Source of the DNA: Piscinibacter gummiphilus
GTDB taxonomy: Bacteria > Pseudomonadota > Gammaproteobacteria > Burkholderiales > Burkholderiaceae_C
Assembly (NCBI RefSeq): GCF_002116905.1
Contig: NZ_CP015118.1
Location: 6,334,097-6,398,096, forward strand
Length of the DNA stretch: 64,000 nt
Direction: 5' to 3'
Shown one piece after another: positions 8,858 through 17,140 of this stretch. Position 1 is the stretch's first letter. Every line of letters starts with the position of its first letter. The translations under genes and the position numbers were made by a program. The notes under the pieces were generated by a model, which did no database searches, was not told the origin of the DNA, and worked only from the letters and a program-made list of their open reading frames with translations.

Positions 8858-10125
8858 GCCGCGGCTCCTTCCTTCTTGAACAGATCGCGGAAGACCGGGT
8901 AGATCTGGGAGGCCTCGGTCACCTTGCGGATCGCGAAGGCCTTCGAGTCGGCCGACAGCGCGCTGTATTCGTCCCACAGATTCTGCTCCTCCTCGGCCAC
9001 CTGCACATAGGCGAAGTAGCGGCAGAGCGGGAGGATGTTGTTGGCGAGCAGTTCGCGGCAGCGGCCGCTGTCGTGGTGCCAGTTGTCACCGTCGCTCGCC
9101 TGGGCGCCGTAGATGTTCCACTCGCTGGTGGGGTAGCGGGCGCGGGCGATCTCCTCCATCAGCACGAGGGCGCTCGACACCACGGTGCCGCCGGTCTCGG
9201 TGGAGTGGAAGAAGTTCTGCTCGTCCACCTCCTGGGCCTGCGTGTGGTGGCGGATGAAGACGATGTCGATGCGCTCGTAGTGCCGCGTCAGGAACAGGTA
9301 CAGCAGGATGAAGAAGCGCTTGGCCAGGTCCTTGCGCGCCTCGTCCATGGAGCCGGAGACGTCCATCAGGCAGAACATCACCGCCTTGGCCGTGGGCACC
9401 GGCACGCGCACGCGGCTGCGGTAGCGCAGGTCGATGGGGTCGAGGTAGGGGATGCGGCCGATGCGGGCGCGCAACACGGCGATGGCGGCCTCGACCTCGG
9501 CGATGGCCTCGGTGTGGTCGCCGGCGGCCGTCTGCAGCTCGATGAGCCGCTCCTCGAGTGCGAGCAACTCGCGCCGGGCATCGGACCCGAGCGCGATGCG
9601 CCGGCCGATGGCCCCGCGCATGGAACGCACCACGTGCAGGTTGTTGGGCGTGCCGTCGCTGCTGTAGCCGGCACGGTGGGTCTTGAACTCGGGCGTCTCG
9701 GCGAGCGTGGTGCGGGCGAGGTTCGGCAACGCGAGGTCGTCGAAGAACACCTGCATGAACTCCTCCTTGGTGAGGTGGAAGACGAAGTCGTCGTCCCCCT
9801 CGCCGGAGTCGCTCGCCTGGCTGCCGCCCCCGCCACCCGCGCCACCCTTCGGGCGTTCGATGCGGTCACCCCGCACGTAGTCCTGGTTGCCGGGGTGCAC
9901 CATCTCGCGCTTGCCGCCCTGGCCGTGGCCGAAGACGGGCTCGGCGATGTCGCGCCGGGGGATGTGGATGTCCTCCCCCTGCGCCATGTCGCGGATGCCG
10001 CGGCCGTCCACGGCCCGCTTCACCGCCTCGCGGATCTGGTCCTTGTGGCGGCGGAGGAACCGTTCGCGGTTGCCGATGGACTTGTTCTTGCCCGCGAGTC
10101 GTCGATCGATGATCTGCTGGAACAT
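8854..10125 (-). CDS. YeaH/YhbH family protein (DUF444, VWA-like)
   Basis: YeaH/YhbH proteins partner with PrkA-type kinases in starvation and stress responses of proteobacteria. The 423-residue sequence starts with the family hallmark IIDRRLAGKNKSIGNRERFLRR, has a Gly/Ser-rich acidic linker (about 94-114), and ends in a von Willebrand A-like fold with the metal-site motif DVSGSM at 255-260. No signal peptide or membrane segment is visible. It lies 34 bases downstream of prkA and is coupled to spoVR by an ATGA overlap. Confidence 0.93.
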   Translation of the reverse strand: MFQQIIDRRLAGKNKSIGNRERFLRRHKDQIREAVKRAVDGRGIRDMAQGEDIHIPRRDIAEPVFGHGQGGKREMVHPGNQDYVRGDRIERPKGGAGGGGGSQASDSGEGDDDFVFHLTKEEFMQVFFDDLALPNLARTTLAETPEFKTHRAGYSSDGTPNNLHVVRSMRGAIGRRIALGSDARRELLALEERLIELQTAAGDHTEAIAEVEAAIAVLRARIGRIPYLDPIDLRYRSRVRVPVPTAKAVMFCLMDVSGSMDEARKDLAKRFFILLYLFLTRHYERIDIVFIRHHTQAQEVDEQNFFHSTETGGTVVSSALVLMEEIARARYPTSEWNIYGAQASDGDNWHHDSGRCRELLANNILPLCRYFAYVQVAEEEQNLWDEYSALSADSKAFAIRKVTEASQIYPVFRDLFKKEGAAA

Positions 10126-10159
10126 GCGACTCCTTCAGGTTGTCCGGGGATCCTCCGTG

Positions 10160-12082
10160 TCAGGAACTCTTGCGGACGCGCAGGTACCACTCGCAGAGCA
10201 GGCGGACCTGCTTCGGCGTGTAGCCCTTGGCCACCATGCGGGTGACGAAGTCCTCGTGCTTCTTCGCCTCGTCGGCGCTGGCCTTCGCGTTGAAGCTGAT
10301 GACCGGCAGCAGTTCTTCCGTGTTCGAGAACATCTTCTTCTCGATCACCGTGCGCAGCTTCTCGTAGCTCGTCCACACCGGGTTGTTGCCCGCGTTGTTG
10401 GCCCGCGCGCGCAGCACGAAGTTGACGATCTCGTTGCGGAAGTCCTTCGGGTTCGCGATGCCGGCCGGCTTCTCGATCTTCTCGAGCTCGGCGTTCAGCG
10501 AGGCGCGGTCGAACACCTCGCCGGTGTCGGTGTCGCGGTACTCGTGGTCCTGGATCCAGTAGTCCGCGTACGTGACGTAGCGGTCGAAGATGTTCTGGCC
10601 GTATTCGCTGTAGCTCTCGAGGTACGCGGTCTGGATCTCCTTGCCGATGAACTCGGCATAGCGGACGGCGAGGTGTTCCTTGATGAAGGCGAGGTACTTC
10701 TGCTCGACCTCGCTCGGGAACTGCTCGCGTTCGATCTGCTGCTCGAGCACGTACATCAGGTGCACGGGGTTGGCCGCGACCTCGGTGCTGTCGAAGTTGA
10801 AGACCTTGCTGATGATCTTGAAGGCGAAGCGCGTGGAGATGCCGCTCATGCCTTCGTCGACCCCGGCGTAGTCGCGGTACTCCTGGAAGCTCTTCGCGCG
10901 CGGGTCGGTGTCCTTCAGGTTTTCACCGTCGTACACCAGCATCTTGGAATAGAGGCTCGAGTTCTCGGGCTCCTTCAGGCGCGTGAGCACGGCGAACTGG
11001 CTCATCATCTTGAGCGTGCCCGGCGCGCACGTGGCCTGCGACAGCGACGAGCCGCGCAGCAGCTTCTCGTAGATCTTGACCTCTTCGCTCACCCGCAGGC
11101 AGTACGGCACCTTCACGATGTAGATGCGGTCGAGGAAGGCCTCGTTGTTCTTGTTGTTGCGGAAGGTCTTCCACTCGCTCTCGTTGCTGTGGGCCAGCAC
11201 CACGCCGTCGAACGGGATGGCGCCGAAGCCTTCGGTGCCCTTGTAGTTGCCTTCCTGCGTGGCGGTGAGCAGCGGGTGCAGCACCTTGATGGGCGCCTTG
11301 AACATTTCCACGAACTCGAGCAGGCCCTGGTTCGCGAGGCACAGGCCGCCGGAGTAGCTGTAGGCATCCGGGTCGTCCTGGGCGAAGGTCTCGAGCTTGC
11401 GGATGTCGACCTTGCCGACCAGCGAGCTGATGTCCTGGTTGTTCTCGTCACCCGGCTCGGTCTTCGCGATGCCCACCTGCTTGAGCACCGACGGGTAACG
11501 CTTCACGACGCGGAACTTGCGGATGTCGCCGCCGTATTCGTCGAGGCGCTTCACGGCCCAGGGCGACAGCACGCGCTGGAGGTAGCGGCGCGGGATGCCG
11601 TATTCCTTCTCGAGGATGGGACCGTCTTCGATCGCGTCGAACAGGCCCAGCGGTGTCTCGTTCACCGGCGAGCCCTTGATGGCGTAGAAGGGCACTTCCT
11701 GCATCAGCGACTTGAGGCGTTCGGCAATGGAGGACTTGCCGCCGCCCACGGGGCCGAGCAGGTAGAGGATCTGCTTCTTCTCTTCGAGGCCTTGCGCCGC
11801 GTGGCGGAAGTACGAGACGACCTGTTCGATCGCGTCTTCCATGCCGTAGAACTCGGCGAAGGCCGGGTAGACCTTGATCACCTTGTTGGCGAACAGGCGG
11901 GACAGGCGCGGGTCGTTGCGCGTGTCGATGGTCTGGGGCTCGCCGATCGCCTTGAGCATGCGTTCGGCGGCAGTGGCATAGGCCACGGGATTGCGCTTGC
12001 ACTCGGCGAGGTACTCTTCGAGAGAGAGTTCCTCTTCCCGCGTGCGTTCGAAACGGGCGGTGAAATGGCTGATCACATCCAT
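10160..12082 (-). CDS. PrkA-type serine protein kinase / AAA ATPase (YeaG)
   Basis: PrkA/YeaG combines an AAA+ ATPase core with a C-terminal kinase-like domain; homologues act in nitrogen starvation, stationary phase and sporulation. The 640-residue protein is full length. Walker A is LLGPVGGGKSS (K116); the PrkA AAA blocks include LSPWAVKRLDEYGGD and VVLAHSNESEWKTF, and the C-terminal kinase domain occupies about 400-640. The ATG at 12082 has an ideal AGGAGGT five bases upstream, suggesting high expression when transcribed. It heads the prkA-yeaH-spoVR operon. In E. coli this operon depends on sigma S; I could not identify a promoter here. Confidence 0.95.
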   Translation of the reverse strand: MDVISHFTARFERTREEELSLEEYLAECKRNPVAYATAAERMLKAIGEPQTIDTRNDPRLSRLFANKVIKVYPAFAEFYGMEDAIEQVVSYFRHAAQGLEEKKQILYLLGPVGGGKSSIAERLKSLMQEVPFYAIKGSPVNETPLGLFDAIEDGPILEKEYGIPRRYLQRVLSPWAVKRLDEYGGDIRKFRVVKRYPSVLKQVGIAKTEPGDENNQDISSLVGKVDIRKLETFAQDDPDAYSYSGGLCLANQGLLEFVEMFKAPIKVLHPLLTATQEGNYKGTEGFGAIPFDGVVLAHSNESEWKTFRNNKNNEAFLDRIYIVKVPYCLRVSEEVKIYEKLLRGSSLSQATCAPGTLKMMSQFAVLTRLKEPENSSLYSKMLVYDGENLKDTDPRAKSFQEYRDYAGVDEGMSGISTRFAFKIISKVFNFDSTEVAANPVHLMYVLEQQIEREQFPSEVEQKYLAFIKEHLAVRYAEFIGKEIQTAYLESYSEYGQNIFDRYVTYADYWIQDHEYRDTDTGEVFDRASLNAELEKIEKPAGIANPKDFRNEIVNFVLRARANNAGNNPVWTSYEKLRTVIEKKMFSNTEELLPVISFNAKASADEAKKHEDFVTRMVAKGYTPKQVRLLCEWYLRVRKSS

Positions 12083-12502
12083 GCTGACCTCCTAGCATCA
12101 GGACAACCGTGCGGAGGGGCCACCTCTGCACCGTTGGGGGAAGTTCTGATGAAGCCCGTGGTGGGGGACTCCATCAGAGCTTTCCTTCAGGGTCGGCTCA
12201 GTTCATGTCGTTCAGTCGATTCCGTTCGGCGGTGTCTCCGGGTTCGGCTTTCGTTTCGCGTGCTTCCGTTTTACCAAGTTTGCTCAAGCTTCGGTGATCG
12301 TGGTGACCATGATGCCCCCATAAGCGGGGCTTTTGCACAACTGATGCACAACTGATCGCGGCTTACCTTATGAGCAGTGTGCATCCATCTGCGAATCGGC
12401 GCATGCTGCGAATGAGTGAGCCACGGACACGGGCGGAGTTCCCTCGGTGAATGCGCTGTCAACCGCCCGCGGCCTGCTCGCTCACGGTTCCTGTAGCACG
12501 TG
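12083..12502. other. 420-base intergenic region between prkA and parB
   Basis: No convincing coding sequence is present. On the prkA side it holds AGGAGGT (12088-12094 region) and an inverted repeat, TCTGATG at 12145-12151 with CATCAGA at 12172-12178, which could fold in the prkA leader. Further left of parB are a five-base GC hairpin (GCCCC 12314-12318, GGGGC 12326-12330) followed by TTTT on the + strand, and an 11-bp tandem direct repeat, GCACAACTGAT, at 12335-12345 and 12346-12356. The prkA promoter must lie here, but no clear -35/-10 pair or sigma-54 GG/GC element was seen. Confidence 0.5.
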
Positions 12503-13396
12503 TCATTCCTGCTTCAGGCCGAGCTTGATCAACAGGCCATTGAGCTCGTCGAGCGAACCGAACTGGATGGCCACCTCACCCTGTTCGCCACGCTTGGTGC
12601 GCTTCTTCACGCGGATCTCCACCGCGGCCGTGAGCGTGTCGGACAGCTCCTCCTCGATGCGGGCGATGTCGCGCGGCTTTTCCTTCGCGACCCGGATCAG
12701 CGGCTGCTGGCGGCCGGCCACGGCACGGGTGACGAGCTTCTCGGCATCGCGCACGCTGAGCTTGCGGGCCACGATCTCGCCCGCGCTCAGGATCTGCTGT
12801 GCACCATCGAGCGGCAGCAGGGCACGGGCATGGCCCATGTCGAGGTCGCCGGCCATCAGCATCTGCTGCACGGGTTCGGCGAGGTTGAGCAGGCGCAACA
12901 GGTTGCTGGCGGCGCTGCGCGAGCGGCCCACGGCCTGTGCCGCCTGCTCGTGCGTGAGGTGGAACTCGTTGACGAGGCGGGCGATGCCCTGGGCCTCTTC
13001 GAGCGGGTTCAGGTCTTCGCGCTGGATGTTCTCGATGAGCGCCATGGCCGCGGCGGACTCGTCGGGCACCTCGCGCACCAGCACGGGCACCTCGTCGAGG
13101 CCGGCCAGCTTGGCCGCGCGCGAGCGGCGTTCGCCCGCGATGATCTCGAACTTGTTCGGGCCCACCGGCCGCACGAGGATGGGCTGCATGATGCCCTGCG
13201 CGCGGATGCTCTCGGCCAGCTCGTAGAGCGAGCCTTCGTCCATGCGCGTGCGCGGCTGGTACTTGCCGGGCTGCAGCTGCGTGAGCTTCAGCGTGCGGGG
13301 CGTGCCGTCGTCGGCGGGGATGGGAACGTCGCTGACTTTGGGGCCGAGCAGTGCTTCGAGGCCGAGGCCGAGGCCTTTGGGTTTCTTGGTGACCAT
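12503..13396 (-). CDS. parB: Chromosome-partitioning protein ParB
   Basis: ParB is a CTP-dependent clamp that loads at parS, spreads, and recruits SMC and ParA to segregate the origin. The 297 residues show the N-terminal Lys-rich tail with GLGLGLEALLG (ParA-contact region), the CTP-binding/nuclease-like fold with GERRSRAAK and ENIQREDLNPLEEA, the parS-reading HTH (THEQAAQAVGRSRSAASNLLRLLNL, about 148-172), and a C-terminal dimerisation segment. ATG at 13396. It lies 21 bases downstream of a hydrolase gene and is separated from parA by argC on the opposite strand. Matching parS sites are at 16554, 17481 and 17670. Confidence 0.95.
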   Translation of the reverse strand: MVTKKPKGLGLGLEALLGPKVSDVPIPADDGTPRTLKLTQLQPGKYQPRTRMDEGSLYELAESIRAQGIMQPILVRPVGPNKFEIIAGERRSRAAKLAGLDEVPVLVREVPDESAAAMALIENIQREDLNPLEEAQGIARLVNEFHLTHEQAAQAVGRSRSAASNLLRLLNLAEPVQQMLMAGDLDMGHARALLPLDGAQQILSAGEIVARKLSVRDAEKLVTRAVAGRQQPLIRVAKEKPRDIARIEEELSDTLTAAVEIRVKKRTKRGEQGEVAIQFGSLDELNGLLIKLGLKQE

Positions 13397-13417
13397 GCGC
13401 GCATTCTCGTTGATCGA

Positions 13418-13984
13418 TCAGGCCCGTTCCGCCAGGGACTGCAGCAATTCGCGTCCTTCGGGCCAGGCCGCGAGACCCGAATCGCCGTTGATGTGGCCCC
13501 GCGCGCCCACCGCGACGGTCGTGGCGCCCCAGGCCGCGGCCATCTGCAGCGCACGCGGTGCGGTGCAGTACGGGTCGTCGTCGCTGTAGACCACGGTGGC
13601 GGGGAAGGGCAGCGGGCGGCGCACGATGCTGCGCCACGTGGCGAGTTGCGGGGGCAGGTCGTCGCGGTCGAGGTCGGGCGGGGCGACCAGCAGCGCGCCC
13701 GCCACGCGGCCCGCGTGCTGCGAGTGCCCGGCCCATGCGGCGGCCAGGTGGCAGCCGAGACTGTGTCCCACGAGCAACACCGGGCCCGGCTCGGCGAGCA
13801 CGGCCTGTTCGAGCTGGCTCATCCAGTCGCCCCGTTTCGGCCAGTGCCAGTCGTCCTGTTCCACGCGGGTGTCGCCGTGAGCGGCCTCCCACAGCGTCTG
13901 CCAGTGGTCCGGACCGGAGTTGAGCCACCCCGGCAGAAGAAGCACGCGGCGTGCGGGCTTCGCATCATTGTCACGATCGGTCAT
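13418..13984 (-). CDS. RBBP9/YdeN-family serine hydrolase
   Basis: This is a small alpha/beta hydrolase (188 residues) of the RBBP9/YdeN family. It shows the family start RRVLLLPGWLNSGPDHWQTLWE, the nucleophile elbow GHSLG, an acidic residue in VVYSDDDPYC and a catalytic His in GARGHINGDSG. No signal peptide, so cytoplasmic. It is transcribed with parB (21-base gap) and diverges from argC (45 bases between start codons). I recall hydrolases of this type between parA and parB in relatives, so it may be an old member of the par operon, but its substrate is unknown. Confidence 0.85.
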   Translation of the reverse strand: MTDRDNDAKPARRVLLLPGWLNSGPDHWQTLWEAAHGDTRVEQDDWHWPKRGDWMSQLEQAVLAEPGPVLLVGHSLGCHLAAAWAGHSQHAGRVAGALLVAPPDLDRDDLPPQLATWRSIVRRPLPFPATVVYSDDDPYCTAPRALQMAAAWGATTVAVGARGHINGDSGLAAWPEGRELLQSLAERA

Positions 13985-14029
13985 CGGCGTGGCTTATCCT
14001 TCACGACTCAGCAAACGAGGAAATCGACC

Positions 14030-14971
14030 ATGAAGTATCGGGTGTTTGTCGACGGGCAAGAAGGCACCACCGGCCTGCGCATCAACGAGTACCTGGCCGC
14101 GCGCCAGGACATCGAGGTGCTCCGCATCGACCCCGACCGCCGCAAGGACCCCGCCGAACGTGCCCGCCTGCTCAACGCGGCGGACGTCGCGTTCCTGTGC
14201 CTGCCCGACGCCGCGTCGCGCGAGGCGGTGTCGCTCATCACCAACCCCAACACGTGCGTGATCGACGCCAGCACGGCGTTCCGCACCGCCCCGGGCTGGG
14301 CCTTCGGCCTGCCCGAGCTGGCCCCGGAACAGCGCGACCTGATCCGCAAGACCAAGCGCATCGCGAACCCGGGCTGCCACGCCACGGCGTTCATCCTGCT
14401 GCTGCGCCCGCTGGTCGATGCCGGCCTGATCCCGGCCAACACGCCCATCAGCGCGACGTCCATCACCGGCTATTCCGGCGGCGGCAAGAAGATGATCGAG
14501 GAGTACGAGGCCGGCAACAACCCGACGCTGGACGCGCCGCGCCCGTACGCGCTGGGCCTCGCGCACAAGCACCTGCCCGAGATGACGGCCCACACCGGCC
14601 TGCTCTCCACGCCGGTGTTCATGCCCATCGTGGGCCCGTTCCTCAAGGGTCTGGCGGTGAGTGTGCCCTTGCATTTGTCGCAACTGCCGGCCGGTGTCAC
14701 CGCCGAGAAGCTGCAGGAGGCCTTCGCGAAACGCTATGCCGGCGAGCGGTTCATCCGCGTCATGCCGGTGCGTGACCCCGCCACGCTGGCCAACGGCTTC
14801 TTCGACGCCCAGGCCAACAACGACACCAACCAGGTCGACATCTTCGTGTTCGGCAACGAGACGCAGGTGGTGCTCATCGCCCGCCTGGACAACCTGGGCA
14901 AGGGCGCCAGCGGTGCGGCGGTGCAGTCGATGAACGTGCACCTGGGTGTGGACGAGGGGCTGGGCCTTTAA
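14030..14971 (+). CDS. argC: N-acetyl-gamma-glutamyl-phosphate reductase, short type
   Basis: ArgC reduces N-acetyl-glutamyl-5-phosphate to the semialdehyde with NADPH, the third step of arginine synthesis. The product has 313 residues, fitting the short (type 2) ArgC class rather than the ~345-residue type. Visible are the Rossmann start VFVDGQEGTTGLRINEYL, the catalytic Cys in NPGCHATAF (residue about 117) and the substrate-binding SITGYSGGGKKMIEEYE. ATG at 14030 follows CGAGGAAA. It lies on the strand opposite to its neighbours, between the hydrolase-parB pair and parA, and is the only arginine gene here. A REP-like hairpin follows its stop. Confidence 0.94.
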   Translation: MKYRVFVDGQEGTTGLRINEYLAARQDIEVLRIDPDRRKDPAERARLLNAADVAFLCLPDAASREAVSLITNPNTCVIDASTAFRTAPGWAFGLPELAPEQRDLIRKTKRIANPGCHATAFILLLRPLVDAGLIPANTPISATSITGYSGGGKKMIEEYEAGNNPTLDAPRPYALGLAHKHLPEMTAHTGLLSTPVFMPIVGPFLKGLAVSVPLHLSQLPAGVTAEKLQEAFAKRYAGERFIRVMPVRDPATLANGFFDAQANNDTNQVDIFVFGNETQVVLIARLDNLGKGASGAAVQSMNVHLGVDEGLGL

Positions 14972-14980
14972 AGCAGCAGC

Positions 14981-15044
14981 GTCATCCCGGCGAAGGCCGG
15001 GACCCTGTGCGGAGGCCGAAGGTCCCGGCCTTCGCCGGGACGAC
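14981..15044. repeat. REP-like inverted repeat, copy 1
   Basis: Two 24-base arms, GTCATCCCGGCGAAGGCCGGGACC (14981-15004) and the reverse complement at 15021-15044 with one mismatch, flank a 16-base loop. The same core (GTCATCCCGGCG-A/C-AGGCCGGGACC) recurs at 52074-52145, so this is a dispersed palindromic repeat. It lies between the convergent stops of argC (14971) and parA (15050), where it can act as a bidirectional transcription barrier. No U-tract follows on the + strand. Confidence 0.8.
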
Positions 15045-15049
15045 GATGC

Positions 15050-15835
15050 TTACGCCGGCACCGCCGGCGCCGGCTGCTGGACCCGCTCCACCATCTCGCG
15101 GGCGAAGTCGATGAAGGCCAGCGCCCCCTTCGACGCCGGATCGAACACCACGCCCGGCAGCCCATAGCTGGGCGCCTCGGCCAGGCGCACGTTGCGCGGG
15201 ATCACGGTGTTGAACACCTTGTCCGCGAAGTGCGTCTTGAGCTGGTCGCTCACCTGCTGCTGCAGCGTGATGCGCGGGTCGAACATCACCCGCAGCAGGC
15301 CGATCAGCTGCAGGTCCGGGTTCAGGTTCGCGTGCACCTGCTTGATGGTATTGACGAGGTCGCTCAGGCCTTCGAGCGCGAAGTACTCGCACTGCATCGG
15401 CACCAGCACACCGTGGGCGCTGCACAGGCCGTTCAGGGTCAGCAGGCTCAGCGACGGCGGGCAGTCGATCAGCACGAAGTCGTACTGGTCGCTCACCGCT
15501 TCCAGCGCGCCCTTGAGCCGGCGGTCGCGGCGCTCCAGCCCCACCAGGTCGACCTCGGCACCGGCCAGCTCCCGGTTCGCACCCAGCACGTCGTAGCCCA
15601 CCTGTTCGCTGTGCTGCTTCGCTTCGGCGATGGACGCGCTTTCCAGCAGCACGTCGTACACGGTCAGCGGCAGGGCCCGCTTGTCGACGCCCGAGCCCAT
15701 CGTGGCATTGCCCTGCGGGTCGAGGTCGACGATCAGCACCCGCTGCCCGATCTTGGCGAGGCCCGCGGCGAGGTTCACGGTGGTGGTCGTCTTGCCGACG
15801 CCGCCTTTTTGGTTCGCGACACAGAAGATGCGCAT
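15050..15835 (-). CDS. parA: Chromosome-partitioning ATPase ParA (Soj)
   Basis: ParA is a deviant-Walker ATPase that binds DNA non-specifically and drives ParB-parS segregation. The 261 residues start with MRIFCVANQKGGVGKTTTTVNLA, the deviant Walker A with the signature Lys, followed by IVDLDPQGNATMGSG and the Walker B LIDCPPSLSLLTLN. ATG at 15835. It is the distal gene of mnmG-rsmG-lysE-parA on this strand (41 bases from lysE). parB is not adjacent: argC and a REP-like element lie between. Confidence 0.95.
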   Translation of the reverse strand: MRIFCVANQKGGVGKTTTTVNLAAGLAKIGQRVLIVDLDPQGNATMGSGVDKRALPLTVYDVLLESASIAEAKQHSEQVGYDVLGANRELAGAEVDLVGLERRDRRLKGALEAVSDQYDFVLIDCPPSLSLLTLNGLCSAHGVLVPMQCEYFALEGLSDLVNTIKQVHANLNPDLQLIGLLRVMFDPRITLQQQVSDQLKTHFADKVFNTVIPRNVRLAEAPSYGLPGVVFDPASKGALAFIDFAREMVERVQQPAPAVPA

Positions 15836-15875
15836 GGGAGGTTCCAGGGGTCGGGCGAGGGGAGGGATTCTTCGA

Positions 15876-16496
15876 TCAGTTCGTGGTCAGGCGGATGCCG
15901 AAGGCCACGAGGCACAGGCCGGCCACACGCTGCAGCCACTTTGACAGGCGCCGGTGCGCCTTCACCTTCGCCGACACCGCGTGCGCGAAGGCGCACAGGG
16001 TCAGGCAGTAGGCGATGGTGATCAGCGCGATGGTCGCCGCCATCGCGGCAAAGGTGACCAGGCCGCGGTGGGTCGTCGGGTTGATGAACAGCGGGAAAAA
16101 GGCCATGTAGAAGACGATGGCCTTCGGGTTCAGCAACGTGATCAGGAATCCCTGGCGGGCGTAGTGCCGCGGTTCGATGTGGACGGGCGAACGGGTGCTG
16201 CCTTCCTTCGCGAAGATCAGGTTCAGGCCGATCCAGACCAGGTAGGCGGCACCACCGTACTGAACCACCTTGAATGCCACCGGGTGCGAGGCCAGCAGGG
16301 CAGCGACGCCGGCCACCGCCAGCCACAGCAGCACCTGGTCGCCACACATCACGCCGAAGGTGCAGCCGGCACCGGCCCGGAAGCCGCCCTTGCCGGTGGA
16401 CGTCAGCAGCGCGAAGGTGCCCGGGCCGGGCAGGGCGAGGAACAGCAGGACGGCGGCGCAGAAGGAGCCGTAGTCCGAAATGCCGAAGACGTTCAT
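15876..16496 (-). CDS. LysE/RhtB-family amino-acid exporter
   Basis: LysE-family permeases export amino acids or their analogues through the inner membrane. The 206 residues form about six hydrophobic segments; the N-terminal LFLALPGPGTFALLTSTGKGG carries the family PGP motif, and GFLITLLNPKAIVFYMAFFPLFI is the conserved loop/TM4 block. The ATG at 16496 overlaps the rsmG stop by four bases (ATGA), so it is coupled to rsmG. lysE between rsmG and parA is a recurring arrangement in Burkholderiales. The substrate is not predictable. Confidence 0.9.
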   Translation of the reverse strand: MNVFGISDYGSFCAAVLLFLALPGPGTFALLTSTGKGGFRAGAGCTFGVMCGDQVLLWLAVAGVAALLASHPVAFKVVQYGGAAYLVWIGLNLIFAKEGSTRSPVHIEPRHYARQGFLITLLNPKAIVFYMAFFPLFINPTTHRGLVTFAAMAATIALITIAYCLTLCAFAHAVSAKVKAHRRLSKWLQRVAGLCLVAFGIRLTTN

Positions 16497-17140
16497 GGCC
16501 GTTGCCTCATCCAGACGAGGCAGCGCTCGGCATCCAGGCCGGGCACCACCAGTTGTTCCACGTGAAACACATCCACCGACGGGGGCAGGGCGGCGGTCTC
16601 GTCCGCCGGCGCTTTGCCCTTCATCGCCATCCACACGCCGGACGGCAGAAGGTGCTGCGAGGTCAGGTTCGTGAAATCCACCAGCGACGCGAACGCGCGG
16701 GAGGTCACCACGTCCACGGGCTCGATCTTCATCGACTCCACACGCGCATGTTGTGCCGAGAGGTTGCGGAGGCGCAACTCACTCGCCACCTGCTGGATGA
16801 AGCTGGCCTTCTTGCCAACCGTGTCGACACACGTGACCTGCAACTGGGGCAGGGCGATGGCCAGCACCACGCCGGGAAGCCCGGCCCCGCTGCCCACGTC
16901 GAGCACGCGCGCCGGGCGATCGCCCACGTGGCGGCGCAGGGGGTCGACCACGGACAGGCTGTCGAGCAGGTGCAGGGTCAGCATCTCCGCCGGGTCCCGC
17001 ACGGCGGTCAGGTTGTAGACCTTGTTCCACTTGCCGATCAGGGCCAAGTAGGCGAGCAGGGCGGATTGCTGCCCCTCGTCCAGGGACAGATTCAGGGCCG
17101 CGAGGCCGGCGGCGAGCGCCTGCGACTCAGGCGGCTGCAT
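16493..17140 (-). CDS. rsmG: 16S rRNA (guanine527-N7)-methyltransferase RsmG
   Basis: RsmG (GidB) methylates G527 of 16S rRNA with S-adenosylmethionine; its loss gives low-level streptomycin resistance. The 215 residues include the family block KWNKVYNLTAVRDPAEMLTLHLLDSL (about 37-62), SAM motif I VLDVGSGAGLPGVVLAI and CVDTVGKKASFIQQV. Its start overlaps the end of mnmG by 14 bases and its stop overlaps lysE by four. A parS-like 16-mer (16554-16569) is built into the codons for VFHVEQ near the C-terminus. Confidence 0.95.
   Translation of the reverse strand: MQPPESQALAAGLAALNLSLDEGQQSALLAYLALIGKWNKVYNLTAVRDPAEMLTLHLLDSLSVVDPLRRHVGDRPARVLDVGSGAGLPGVVLAIALPQLQVTCVDTVGKKASFIQQVASELRLRNLSAQHARVESMKIEPVDVVTSRAFASLVDFTNLTSQHLLPSGVWMAMKGKAPADETAALPPSVDVFHVEQLVVPGLDAERCLVWMRQRP
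16554..16569. other. parS-like ParB-binding site within rsmG
   Basis: TGTTCCACGTGAAACA matches the near-universal parS palindrome TGTTTCACGTGAAACA at 15 of 16 positions (position 5 differs). It is the third and leftmost of three such sites within 1.1 kb upstream of parA and is fully inside the rsmG coding sequence. Confidence 0.75.

Noticed and set aside
12314..12334. Terminator on the + strand (GCCCC/GGGGC then TTTT)
   Set aside because: Stem is only five pairs and no + strand gene precedes it; kept only in the intergenic description.
12500..14029. Possible N-terminal extension or fusion of argC through an upstream open frame
   Set aside because: The stretch is antisense to parB and the hydrolase; argC has its own ribosome-binding site and family start at 14030.
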